6,167 nucleotides of DNA from CAZIIK01 sp964539235. GTDB taxonomy: Bacteria > Pseudomonadota > Gammaproteobacteria > Francisellales > CACEW01. The DNA lies in assembly GCA_964539235.1 (NCBI GenBank), contig CAZIIK010000016.1, positions 1 to 6,167 on the forward strand, in the 5' to 3' direction. Below, piece by piece: positions 1 to 6,077 of this stretch. A program made the position numbers and the translations under genes. Under the pieces are notes generated by a model that did not search any database, was not told the DNA's origin, and worked only from the letters and a program-made list of their open reading frames with translations. Position 1 is the stretch's first letter. Each line of letters begins with the position of its first letter.

Positions 1-27
1 TGCATGAAAATTAGTCTTTTTGGCTTG

Positions 28-47
28 TGATGATCAAATTTGCATCA
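28..47. promoter_or_regulatory. Imperfect palindrome in left repeat
   Basis: TGATG, then AT, then CAAATTTG, then CATCA. Without the two-base AT bulge this is a perfect 18-bp palindrome centred on AAATTT. It is conserved exactly in the right repeat. It could be a protein-binding site or a recombination/termination structure; nothing in the window identifies a partner. Function is inferred only from symmetry and conservation. Confidence 0.3.
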
Positions 48-84
48 AAAATCCAAAGGTAGAGTGCATTACGGTAGCATGCTG

Positions 85-105
85 AAAAATGCCTTTAACA
101 AAGGC
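85..105 (-). terminator. Candidate intrinsic terminator after the toxin gene
   Basis: Read on the minus strand, GCCTTT-GTT-AAAGGC forms a 6-bp perfect stem with a 3-base loop, followed by ATTTTT. It lies about 40 bp downstream of the toxin stop codon, the right place to end that transcript. The stem is short with only three G:C pairs, so termination may be weak. The same bases read on the plus strand contain an ATG and the start of the truncated methyltransferase stub. Confidence 0.45.
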
Positions 106-163
106 TTGGCCGAAGGCAGAAACTTCCGGATACCATCTTAGGTGTTTACAGAAAAGCCTGTAA
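89..163 (+). pseudogene. Inward 24-codon stub: duplicated 5' end of the methyltransferase gene
   Basis: The left repeat contains the ATG and first codons of the methyltransferase found at 6077-5352. Residues 1-13 (MPLTKAWPKAETS) are identical in both copies; the one base change inside them is synonymous (CCG versus CCT). One T is missing after base 126, so the frame then runs through unrelated sequence antisense to the toxin gene and stops at TAA 161-163. It is too short to be an enzyme and has no clear Shine-Dalgarno sequence. It is best read as a by-product of the inverted duplication. Confidence 0.6.
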
Positions 164-1444
164 GAATTCAGGCGTATTTGGCTCAAGGCCTTTCAATGCC
201 TCAAGAGTCTCTGGATTAGAACCCCTCCTACGCACAATAATTTCTGGCACACTGCCTAAAAAATCACCCCTGACAGCTGCCATTAAGTACTGCTCTCTCA
301 CCACATCATTGGCATGAAAAGCAGCAGAGGGATCACGTTTGTTCAATGCCATAATCCACTTCCGCCGAGAAAAATAATTATTAAAGGTTGAACGGCCATA
401 TGTAGAATTAAAGCCATAGGCACCGTCTTGAACAAAACGGTCATCTACCACATGCTGCATTAAGCTCAACTGCTGCCGTGCCAGTGGGTGCAACTGGCGT
501 GTTATATGCTTTAATTGATTGATACAGATATTGTGCACCAGGATTCTATCCGTGCCGACCTGATAAACATGACGTCTGTAAAGCTCCAAGTTATAAACCA
601 CAACTGGCTTTTTACTGTAGCTAGACTTAAGCACACACTGATGATGCTGTCTTGGACTGCAAATTAGGTGCATACCATGACCGTTAGCACCAACCAAAAC
701 ATCGTGTGTCGTCACATGGCTAATAGGCACAAATGCACGTCGGTTTCTCACATAAAATAGATGTTCAGGTGTCACATTGAGATACGATACGTGCCCATTC
801 ACATCATCTCTAAAAGCGTAAGTATTCACATCAACTGCATAGCGTTTTACACGACCAATCACTGGCACCGAATGTGCATGACGCCCATGAACACCCAAGG
901 TGCTGAATGAAGCCAAAGGTTTAATTGCGGTCACAACAACTTCCTGATGATGGATACCAAAATCAGGTATAGACAACTGCACTACATCACCCTTCGCTCG
1001 AATGCCATACGCAAGAGCCCAACGCATAGGGCGCAATAATTCAACTTCAACCGGATAACGTTTACCTGCAAGCAGATCGTTATATCGCAAACTGATCTTT
1101 TCCCAGGTCTTAGAGGTCATTGGCATTCGATCATAAGCGGGTTGCTTCATGCGACGTAACGGTTTGGACAATACAGATGGCGCGACAACCCAAGTCCACA
1201 AATGCACACGCCGAATGTGCAACATGTGTTGCCCCACAACGGCCACCGGTGTATCCGCCGTAAAACACGCACCAGACTGTGACGAAGATTCCACCCCCTC
1301 CAAAACTGCAACAACATTACGCTCAGTTTTTACCAAATCTAATGCCCAATCCATGTTGAACGCAAAACCCATTGCCACTGATGTACTAACGGCGCCCCAA
1401 GCACCAGAAAGAACCCCTGTCACCACGGAATACACATCACCCAA
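146..1444 (-). CDS. Rhs tip, distal part: pretoxin HINT domain plus C-terminal toxin-like domain
   Basis: This frame encodes the end of a polymorphic toxin. Residues 1-35 are a hydrophobic, Gly/Ser-rich linker typical of the region after an Rhs core. A HINT (intein-like autoprocessing) domain follows: nucleophile Cys60 in CFTADTPV, the TxxH motif at Thr225-His228 (TPEH), and the closing block VYNLELYRRHVYQVG...ILVHN with His304-Asn305. All the residues expected for self-cleavage are present. Residues 306-432 form a basic domain of about 127 residues, presumably released as the toxin; I do not recognise its family, and no immunity gene follows. The frame opens at a weak TTG with no good ribosome site. 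It is almost certainly not an independent gene but the continuation of the RHS-core frame at 1764-1420, separated by a 1-base frameshift near 1441-1447. The C-terminus lies only 11 bp from the inverted repeat and may be truncated. HINT call is firm; the toxin role is inferred from architecture. Confidence 0.85.
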   Translation of the reverse strand: MGDVYSVVTGVLSGAWGAVSTSVAMGFAFNMDWALDLVKTERNVVAVLEGVESSSQSGACFTADTPVAVVGQHMLHIRRVHLWTWVVAPSVLSKPLRRMKQPAYDRMPMTSKTWEKISLRYNDLLAGKRYPVEVELLRPMRWALAYGIRAKGDVVQLSIPDFGIHHQEVVVTAIKPLASFSTLGVHGRHAHSVPVIGRVKRYAVDVNTYAFRDDVNGHVSYLNVTPEHLFYVRNRRAFVPISHVTTHDVLVGANGHGMHLICSPRQHHQCVLKSSYSKKPVVVYNLELYRRHVYQVGTDRILVHNICINQLKHITRQLHPLARQQLSLMQHVVDDRFVQDGAYGFNSTYGRSTFNNYFSRRKWIMALNKRDPSAAFHANDVVREQYLMAAVRGDFLGSVPEIIVRRRGSNPETLEALKGLEPNTPEFLQAFL

Positions 1445-1764
1445 AATGGAATAAACCCCAGCACTGCGCCGACTGGGAAATGCCCACTTGGATCAAATAA
1501 CATAATGGGATCATGCCGAGCAAAGACATAACCATTCACGCCATAAAATGGCGATATATTATCCTCTGAGAGAAAACGATGGAGCGATGGCTTATAGGCA
1601 CGATACCCTTTTCCAAGGAATTGCCATTGGCTTTGTGTATCACTCAACTGCCATGCAAAACCAAACATTTGTACACACGATGCAAAGGGCAAACTTTTTG
1701 GCTCCACATGATGCAATATCTTGGAGAAACACAACCCGGCACAACACGCAATAATCGGCAGCAT
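1420..1764 (-). CDS. Rhs tip, proximal part: RHS-repeat-associated core fragment
   Basis: Residues 35-95 match the conserved C-terminal core of Rhs/YD-repeat proteins: LGKGYRAYKPSLHRF, then SEDNISPF, NGYVFARHDP and the signature DPSGH at 91-95. In full-length Rhs proteins this core ends a shell of more than 1000 residues and precedes the variable toxin; here only about 110 residues exist, so this is an orphan tip or one of the short stand-alone Rhs forms. The ATG at 1764 directly follows an in-frame TAA and lacks a clear Shine-Dalgarno. The N-terminus (MLPIIACCAG) is hydrophobic with an IIAC lipobox-like stretch, but without a basic n-region a signal peptide is doubtful. After GHFPVGAVLGFIPF the frame runs into a stop at 1420; one extra base in the T4G3 run (1441-1447) would join it in frame to the HINT/toxin part. 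The gene follows the LysR gene by 86 bp on the same strand. Confidence 0.75.
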   Translation of the reverse strand: MLPIIACCAGLCFSKILHHVEPKSLPFASCVQMFGFAWQLSDTQSQWQFLGKGYRAYKPSLHRFLSEDNISPFYGVNGYVFARHDPIMLFDPSGHFPVGAVLGFIPFWVMCIPW

Positions 1765-1819
1765 GGCTTAAATAAAAGCATAATTATTCGCACAACCGTG
1801 ACACATACCTCAGATGACA

Positions 1820-1833
1820 AAAATACGTATTTT
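1820..1833. promoter_or_regulatory. 14-bp perfect palindrome between lysR-type gene and Rhs tip
   Basis: AAAATACGTATTTT is perfectly self-complementary. It lies 18 bp after the LysR stop codon and 56 bp before the Rhs-tip ATG. As an RNA hairpin it would be A/U-rich and weak, so an operator is as likely as a terminator. The rest of 1765-1850 shows no convincing promoter or gene. Confidence 0.25.
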
Positions 1834-1850
1834 CGCCATGGAATAATGCC

Positions 1851-2738
1851 TCAAGTCAAAAAACCACGAATAAACCGCAGACACTTCAGCATTGCCTGGC
1901 TAACCTGCAGATCTTTGCGATACAACATGACAACTTCACCATAAACATTCGGCAATCCTTCAATGGCCAGCTTCACCAACTTCCCAGACGCTAATGATTT
2001 TTTGAGTAAAATTTCTGGCAAATAAGCCATACCCAACCCTGCTTCCACTGCACACTGCACAGATTCAAAAGAAGGCAATTGAATCAAAGGTCGTTCGAAT
2101 TTTTTCTGTTGAATCCAGTCCCTGAAGGTTAACTGAGAACGCGAATTCGAAAATGAACAGACCCAGGTATAGGCATGTAAATGACGCAATGTGATGACTG
2201 GCTGTTCTGCAAGTGGATGATGACGGCCCACAACCAATACCGCAGGTGATGTTAACAACTGCTCATAATGAAAATCCTGTTTTGTCACGCTGGGTTCACC
2301 CCCGATGAAAATAGCATCTGAATGCGCCAAGAAAGATTTCTGCTGCTCAGTCCAAGTGGCCACGGAAATTTCCAACGGAATATCACAGTAACGCTGCTTA
2401 AATTTATCTAAACAAGCAAATACCATCCGTTGATAAGTATTACCAATATGCAGCTTGACGGGTTCAACAGCTACATCAGCCGCAGCACAGTGTTCTGCAA
2501 ACACCGCCGCCTCGGCTAATGTGCTGCGCGCAAAAGGCAACAACCTTACCGCCAAATCAGTTAAATGCAGTTGTTTACCAATGATGTAAAACAACTTACC
2601 CCCAACAAAAACTTCCAACTGTTTAATCTGCTTAGTCACCGCCGGCGGACTCATAAACAATGCATCGGCAGTTTGAGTGACATGCAAACGTTCAGCCACC
2701 GCGACAAATATTTGCAATTGTTTCAGTGTAAATTTCAT
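1851..2738 (-). CDS. LysR-family transcriptional regulator
   Basis: At 295 residues this is the standard LysR-type length. The N-terminal winged helix-turn-helix is clear: LKQLQIFVAVAE at 5-16, then the recognition segment around residues 20-42 (TQTADALFMSPPAVTKQIKQLE). Residues from about 92 on form the periplasmic-binding-protein-like effector domain, with the typical late motif AVEAGLGMAYLPEIL. Such proteins usually bind a small effector and control a divergently transcribed neighbour plus their own gene. Here the divergent neighbour is an MFS exporter, 97 bp away, so the exporter is the probable target; the effector cannot be read from the sequence. The ATG at 2738 gives the family-typical start (KFTLKQLQIF), although the ribosome site before it is poor. 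Gene intact. Confidence 0.95.
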   Translation of the reverse strand: MKFTLKQLQIFVAVAERLHVTQTADALFMSPPAVTKQIKQLEVFVGGKLFYIIGKQLHLTDLAVRLLPFARSTLAEAAVFAEHCAAADVAVEPVKLHIGNTYQRMVFACLDKFKQRYCDIPLEISVATWTEQQKSFLAHSDAIFIGGEPSVTKQDFHYEQLLTSPAVLVVGRHHPLAEQPVITLRHLHAYTWVCSFSNSRSQLTFRDWIQQKKFERPLIQLPSFESVQCAVEAGLGMAYLPEILLKKSLASGKLVKLAIEGLPNVYGEVVMLYRKDLQVSQAMLKCLRFIRGFLT

Positions 2739-2765
2739 TAACCAAAAGAAAACAAAAAGTTAGTA

Positions 2766-2793
2766 ATTATTCAATTTTAACTCATCACCTCAA
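2766..2793 (-). promoter_or_regulatory. Candidate promoter of the LysR-type gene
   Basis: On the minus strand TTGAGG (2793-2788) and AATAAT (2771-2766) are separated by 16 bp and match sigma70 -35 and -10 boxes at four and five of six positions. The predicted transcript would start near 2759, about 20 bases before the ATG at 2738. Recognised by eye only. Confidence 0.5.
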
Positions 2794-2807
2794 CGAATAC
2801 ACTCCCC

Positions 2808-2820
2808 TATATCACATATA
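2808..2820. promoter_or_regulatory. Candidate LysR-type operator (T-N11-A palindrome)
   Basis: TATAT-CAC-ATATA is a perfect interrupted palindrome whose outermost bases fit the T-N11-A rule of LysR-type boxes. It sits in the divergent spacer, overlaps the exporter's candidate -10 box (2817-2822), and lies just upstream of the LysR gene's own -35. That position would suit control of both genes. It is A/T-rich, so chance symmetry is possible. Confidence 0.4.
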
Positions 2821-2830
2821 ATCTAGGGAA
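2817..2830 (+). promoter_or_regulatory. Exporter -10 box and ribosome-binding site
   Basis: TATAAT at 2817-2822 is a perfect -10 hexamer and AGGGAA at 2825-2830 is a good Shine-Dalgarno placed 5 bases before ATG 2836 (8 before the second ATG at 2839). No good -35 lies 16-18 bp upstream, which suits a promoter needing an activator. If this -10 is used the leader is only about 7 bases and would cut into the ribosome site, so the real transcript may start further upstream. Confidence 0.4.
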
Positions 2831-2835
2831 ACATA

Positions 2836-4053
2836 ATGATGCATATCTCCACACTCAAAAGATTTTCTCATCAGGCATTTATCCCGACACATCCAGAACG
2901 CTACATGTTAATTCTGCTAATCATTGCACCCGCCTTGAATTTTTTATGTGGCACCAATGTCGATCTCTACGCCCCCTCACTGCCAGCTATCGCGCAGTAT
3001 TTCAACATCCCTGAAGCCATCGCACAAAATAGCATCTCTGCTGGGCTGATTGGATTTGGCGCTGCATGCTTATTCGTTGGCATTTTGATGGAATACTTTG
3101 GCCGACGAAGAGTCATTATCACTGGGCTACTGCTTTTTACACTCACCAGTTTAATCGCCCCTTATGCCTTTAATATCCAAATGTTATACACCATACGGTT
3201 TATTCAAGGCGCCACAGCTGCCATTGCCTCCATTGGCTCACGCGCCTTAGTCATCGACGAATTCAGTGGCAAGCAATATGTTGTCGCCATGCTCTATACA
3301 TCAGTGACTTATAGCTTAGGCATGATGATTGGCCCATTTATTGGCGGTCATTTGCAGACCTATTTCGACTGGCAAGCTAGTTTCTATGCATACGCCATCA
3401 TCGCTGGAAGCTTGTTGATTGCTTTTGCACTGTGGGTCAACGAAAGCCAAACCCAGCAATCCGCACCTTCGATACAAGCCACTTTTCGACATTACTGCAC
3501 TTTGATCAAGCATCGGCCATTTCTAGCCGGTAGCAGCTTAGTGGCCTTGGTTATGCTGCAGCAACTGGTTTACCCAACATTTGGCCCCTTCATTCTCACG
3601 CAGCAATTGCACTTATCCGCACAGATTTATGGCGACTACGCATTATTGGTCGGTCTGTGCTACTTAGCCGGCAACTTGTTCAATCGTGTATTACACAGTT
3701 ACTATTCCACCCAACAGCTGCAGAAAATTGGCTTGCGTGCCATTTTGATTGCCAGCGCACTACAAATACTCATCGGCAGCCTGGCACCCCTGAATATATG
3801 GCTCATCATGCTCCCAATTTTGGCGGCTAATTTTTCCATCGGCTTTGTTTTTGGTAACACCATCGCCATTACCTTGTCACATTTCCCCAAGCTTGCCAGC
3901 TTAGCGGCTGGATTAATGACGTTCATCATGCTGATTGGCAGCACACTATGCATCAGCAGCCTCTCACTGCTAAACATTCATTCTGCCATCGCTATTGGTG
4001 GTATATTTCTGATCAGTGCCAGCCTACAACTTCTGTTACTACGCGCCATGTAA
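2836..4053 (+). CDS. MFS exporter of the Bcr/CflA (DHA1) multidrug type
   Basis: A 405-residue inner-membrane protein with about 12 hydrophobic segments, the normal size for the 12-TM drug:H+ antiporter-1 family. TM1 carries the Bcr/CflA-like NVDLYAPSLP (residues 41-50, acidic Asp43). The loop after TM2 has motif A in the variant form GILMEYFGRRR (82-92), with Glu where Asp is usual. TM5 has the antiporter motif C, LGMMIGPFIGG (161-171), which argues for export rather than uptake. Relatives export chloramphenicol, bicyclomycin, sulfonamides, or peptides and metabolites; the substrate here is unknown. It is divergent from a LysR regulator with an apparent shared operator, and convergent with a methyltransferase-P450 operon whose product it might export (inference). 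The tandem ATG ATG start is fixed by the AGGGAA site. Gene intact. Confidence 0.93.
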   Translation: MMHISTLKRFSHQAFIPTHPERYMLILLIIAPALNFLCGTNVDLYAPSLPAIAQYFNIPEAIAQNSISAGLIGFGAACLFVGILMEYFGRRRVIITGLLLFTLTSLIAPYAFNIQMLYTIRFIQGATAAIASIGSRALVIDEFSGKQYVVAMLYTSVTYSLGMMIGPFIGGHLQTYFDWQASFYAYAIIAGSLLIAFALWVNESQTQQSAPSIQATFRHYCTLIKHRPFLAGSSLVALVMLQQLVYPTFGPFILTQQLHLSAQIYGDYALLVGLCYLAGNLFNRVLHSYYSTQQLQKIGLRAILIASALQILIGSLAPLNIWLIMLPILAANFSIGFVFGNTIAITLSHFPKLASLAAGLMTFIMLIGSTLCISSLSLLNIHSAIAIGGIFLISASLQLLLLRAM

Positions 4054-4129
4054 TACCAACTGCACCCATGGCGAACTCATGTATTTTGCCTGAGTTGTCA
4101 CCCTGTGCAATGCGCAACTCGCGTCAATA

Positions 4130-4255
4130 TCATTCAACCCAAATAGGCAAGTAACGATAACCGTTGGCAGGAAACACCATTTTGATAGGCTGATGCTGAG
4201 GATCTAATTGGAAATCGGTTGTGCGTTCTAAAACAGTGCCTAAGGCGATTTCTAA
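4130..4255 (-). pseudogene. Displaced C-terminal end of the cytochrome P450
   Basis: Read on the minus strand from TTA at 4255 to TGA at 4132-4130, this gives 41 codons beginning LEIALGTVLERTTDFQLD and ending GYRYLPIWVE. That is the normal P450 C-terminus: the Glu of the L-helix after the cysteine loop, then the last beta strands. It lies out of frame with the main P450 frame. Comparison with the family pattern CxGxxLARxE shows that the x-L-A-R stretch is lost and about 10 bases are missing at the junction. Confidence 0.75.
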
Positions 4256-5355
4256 CGAATGCCCGTACATTCATGTGCTCCGGCGCCATACATCAGATGC
4301 TGCGTATGGTCTCTGCCCGACTTAAACATATGGGGTTCAGAAAAAACATCCGGATCACGGTTGGCAGCACACCAATTAACGTAAACGATCTCTCCGGGCT
4401 CAAACCTGACGCCCCGAATCGTAATGGACTTTTTAACCAGTCGTTTGGATTGCACTAAAGCGCCATGAATCCGCGTAATTTCATCCAAGGCCTCTGGTAA
4501 TAGAGTCATGTCTTGTCTAATTTTTTGTTGCAGTGCGCCGTGCTCTGCGAGGAACTGTATACAATTGCCGATGTTGAATGCCAAGGAACTGACAATTCCC
4601 ATATTAACATTGCGGATAATACTGGAAATCTCAGCGTCAGGAATTGGCTTACCTTTGACCCTCAACTGCAATAGGTCATACGCCAAAGTACCGAGGACCG
4701 ACTCACCTCCGACATGACTCTGTGCATTTTTACGGGTATTTTCCAGTTGGCTGTAAACCAGCGTATTCCAAGCCTCTGCATTCTTGATATTTTGCTGCTT
4801 ATCGTCTGCCAAGGAAGCGGCCAAATTAGCAAGCGTCCAGTCAATGCATACCTGATCAAGATCAAGACCCCAACCCAACATTAGCAACTTAACCCTTGCC
4901 GCATAGCGAAATGCAAATGCCTGCATATCCACACAAGTATCCGCTGCTAGCATGTCGTCCGCTAGCGCTCGTGCAATCTCCCGATATTTGGGCAGCAACG
5001 GCTGCATTTTTTCAGGGATAAAAGTCGTCAATATGGCTTGGCGATACAGGTGGTGTTCTGGATCATCTAACCCATGAGGCACAAACAAATACTTAGACGC
5101 ACGCGCACTGAAATGCACATCATCACAAATCACCGCCATCACATCTGCATGCTTAAATAAGGTATAACTGTTGGCCTCCTGATTCTTGACGATCGGCTGC
5201 TGCTGCAACAACTGATCGAACGCACACTCCTGGTCATTAAGTACCTCGGGATCTCTAAAATCAAAAACCCTATCCGCATTCAAGTGGAATGATGTAGAAT
5301 GATGCTGATCCAAAGCACCATCCATATTTTCCTCTAAATTATTTGCTACCATCAT
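4252..5355 (-). CDS. Cytochrome P450 (bacterial class), frame broken after the heme cysteine
   Basis: Soluble P450 monooxygenase features appear in order: the C-helix DDPEHHLYRQ (97-106), the ExxR pair E292-R295 in DEITRIHG, the meander ANRDPDVF (331-338), and the heme-ligand loop YGAGAHECTG with Cys363. The I-helix region (about 248-260, RNVNMGIVSSLAF) lacks the usual (A/G)Gx(D/E)T, so oxygen activation would be atypical; some bacterial P450 subfamilies show similar variants. The frame ends at residue 367, four residues after the cysteine, while the rest of the family C-terminus continues in another frame to 4130. An intact protein would be about 410 residues. As read it lacks the L-helix and final sheet and is probably inactive, unless the lesion is a sequence error. 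Start: ATG 5355 overlaps the methyltransferase stop as ATGA, with GGAGG 9 bases upstream. A second candidate is Met11, preceded by GAGG. Redox partners are not encoded here. Confidence 0.9.
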   Translation of the reverse strand: MMVANNLEENMDGALDQHHSTSFHLNADRVFDFRDPEVLNDQECAFDQLLQQQPIVKNQEANSYTLFKHADVMAVICDDVHFSARASKYLFVPHGLDDPEHHLYRQAILTTFIPEKMQPLLPKYREIARALADDMLAADTCVDMQAFAFRYAARVKLLMLGWGLDLDQVCIDWTLANLAASLADDKQQNIKNAEAWNTLVYSQLENTRKNAQSHVGGESVLGTLAYDLLQLRVKGKPIPDAEISSIIRNVNMGIVSSLAFNIGNCIQFLAEHGALQQKIRQDMTLLPEALDEITRIHGALVQSKRLVKKSITIRGVRFEPGEIVYVNWCAANRDPDVFSEPHMFKSGRDHTQHLMYGAGAHECTGIR

Positions 5356-6077
5356 GACGCTGTGCCTCCATTATTTTTTTGTGCCAATAAGAAACCAAAC
5401 CGACCAACGATCGACTTACCCGTATGATCAACACGATGCAAAGTCCCACTACTCACCTTGTATTCTAAAATTGACCAACCTGCTGTTTGATAAAACTCAT
5501 AAAGTGCTTTTTCACTCGGCAAATAAGTGAAATCATCTGGCAAATCATAGGCATCATCCGCAACGGGAAATACCAACAAGTGATAACCCGCTACTGTGGT
5601 GACGGAATGAAGCTTCTGCAGCAAGGGACAAACCCGCTGTGGCGGTAAGAACTGTAGAGACATGGTCGAAATCACCAAATCGTAGTGAGCTTCAGTGATA
5701 CTATTTTCTAACGCCAAATCGGTCTGGATAAGTTCCACATGACTCAATGCTTCTCGTTGCACAATGGAAGCAATGCCATCCAGTTTAGATTGATCGATGT
5801 CAACGCCTGTCGCCTGATGACCTAAAGCAGACAGATAAAGTAGGTTGCGCCCTTTACCACACCCCACATCTAGAACACGCATGGATGAACGTTGGGAAAA
5901 ATACACATGATAGGCATACAGCACATCACGATGCACTTGTGTGAGGCCATATTTCTTCTCAAAAAAACGATGTGGTGCACAATAGAATGTGATTTTTGCG
6001 GCGAATTGCGCCCGTGTTTTTAACTCAGAGGGTATCCGAGAAGTTTCTGCCTTAGGCCAAGCCTTTGTTAAAGGCAT
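5352..6077 (-). CDS. Class I SAM-dependent methyltransferase, TehB-like
   Basis: A 241-residue protein with a Rossmann methyltransferase fold: SAM motif I VLDVGCGKGRN (68-78), the acidic end of beta-2 GVDID (91-95), and motif IV DLVISTMSLQF (133-143). The lead-in FFEKKYGLTQVHRDVL (38-53), the central AGYHLLV and the late SGTLHRVDHTGK...RFGFLLAQK follow the TehB (tellurite/selenite methyltransferase) pattern. TehB-like enzymes also methylate small molecules, so the substrate is open. TehB proper is near 200 residues; this one has about 35 extra N-terminal residues. Codons 1-15 and the first two bases of codon 16 lie inside the inverted repeat. No other ATG lies between 6077 and the conserved domain, but no Shine-Dalgarno precedes it, and a stem-loop covers the start codon, so the repeat may have supplied a replacement 5' end. 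It heads an operon with the P450 (4-bp overlap), suggesting coupled translation and a shared pathway. Confidence 0.92.
   Translation of the reverse strand: MPLTKAWPKAETSRIPSELKTRAQFAAKITFYCAPHRFFEKKYGLTQVHRDVLYAYHVYFSQRSSMRVLDVGCGKGRNLLYLSALGHQATGVDIDQSKLDGIASIVQREALSHVELIQTDLALENSITEAHYDLVISTMSLQFLPPQRVCPLLQKLHSVTTVAGYHLLVFPVADDAYDLPDDFTYLPSEKALYEFYQTAGWSILEYKVSSGTLHRVDHTGKSIVGRFGFLLAQKNNGGTAS
5365..5369 (-). promoter_or_regulatory. Ribosome-binding site of the P450 gene
   Basis: GGAGG on the minus strand lies within the last codons of the methyltransferase gene, 9 bases before ATG 5355. Together with the ATGA stop/start overlap it supports that start and translational coupling. It is the strongest Shine-Dalgarno in the window. 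Confidence 0.6.

Larger units (their letters stand above)
1..134. repeat. Left copy of ~135-bp inverted repeat
   Basis: This segment is the reverse complement of 6031-6165 with two substitutions (at 58 and 112) and one base missing after 126, so about 132 of 135 aligned columns agree. The longest exact tracts are 1-57 and 59-111. Homology stops abruptly after 134, beside the motif GGATACC. The copy contains an imperfect palindrome (28-47), a stem-loop with a T-run on the minus strand (85-105), and an inward-pointing ATG (89-91) opening the same codons as the methyltransferase start at the other end. The toxin gene on the minus strand stops 11 bp inside the boundary. The repeat may extend leftward beyond the window. 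No transposase accompanies it, so calling it a transposon end would be a guess. Confidence 0.95.

Noticed and set aside
1438..1450. Programmed -1 ribosomal frameshift between the RHS core and HINT frames
   Set aside because: The T4G3 run is not in the register needed for an X XXY YYZ slip, and no stimulatory stem-loop was obvious. An indel is simpler.
1149..1454. Plus-strand 101-codon open frame
   Set aside because: It is opposite the HINT domain and linker and has no protein-like features; a shadow frame.
1548..1944. Plus-strand open frames across the Rhs tip and LysR 3' end
   Set aside because: They are antisense to the recognisable Rhs and LysR coding sequence and show no domain or ribosome site.
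3316..3977. Minus-strand open frames inside the exporter
   Set aside because: They are antisense to a clear 12-TM MFS gene.
4074..4096. AACTCA-N11-TGAGTT inverted repeat between the convergent exporter and P450 genes
   Set aside because: The stem is only 6 bp with a loose 11-base loop and no T-run on either side, so I do not call it a terminator. The rest of 4054-4129 shows nothing clear.
5352..6077. Naming the methyltransferase tehB and calling it a tellurite-resistance gene
   Set aside because: The resemblance is to the family. No tehA-like transporter is adjacent, and the operon partner is a P450, so a symbol and substrate would overstate the evidence.
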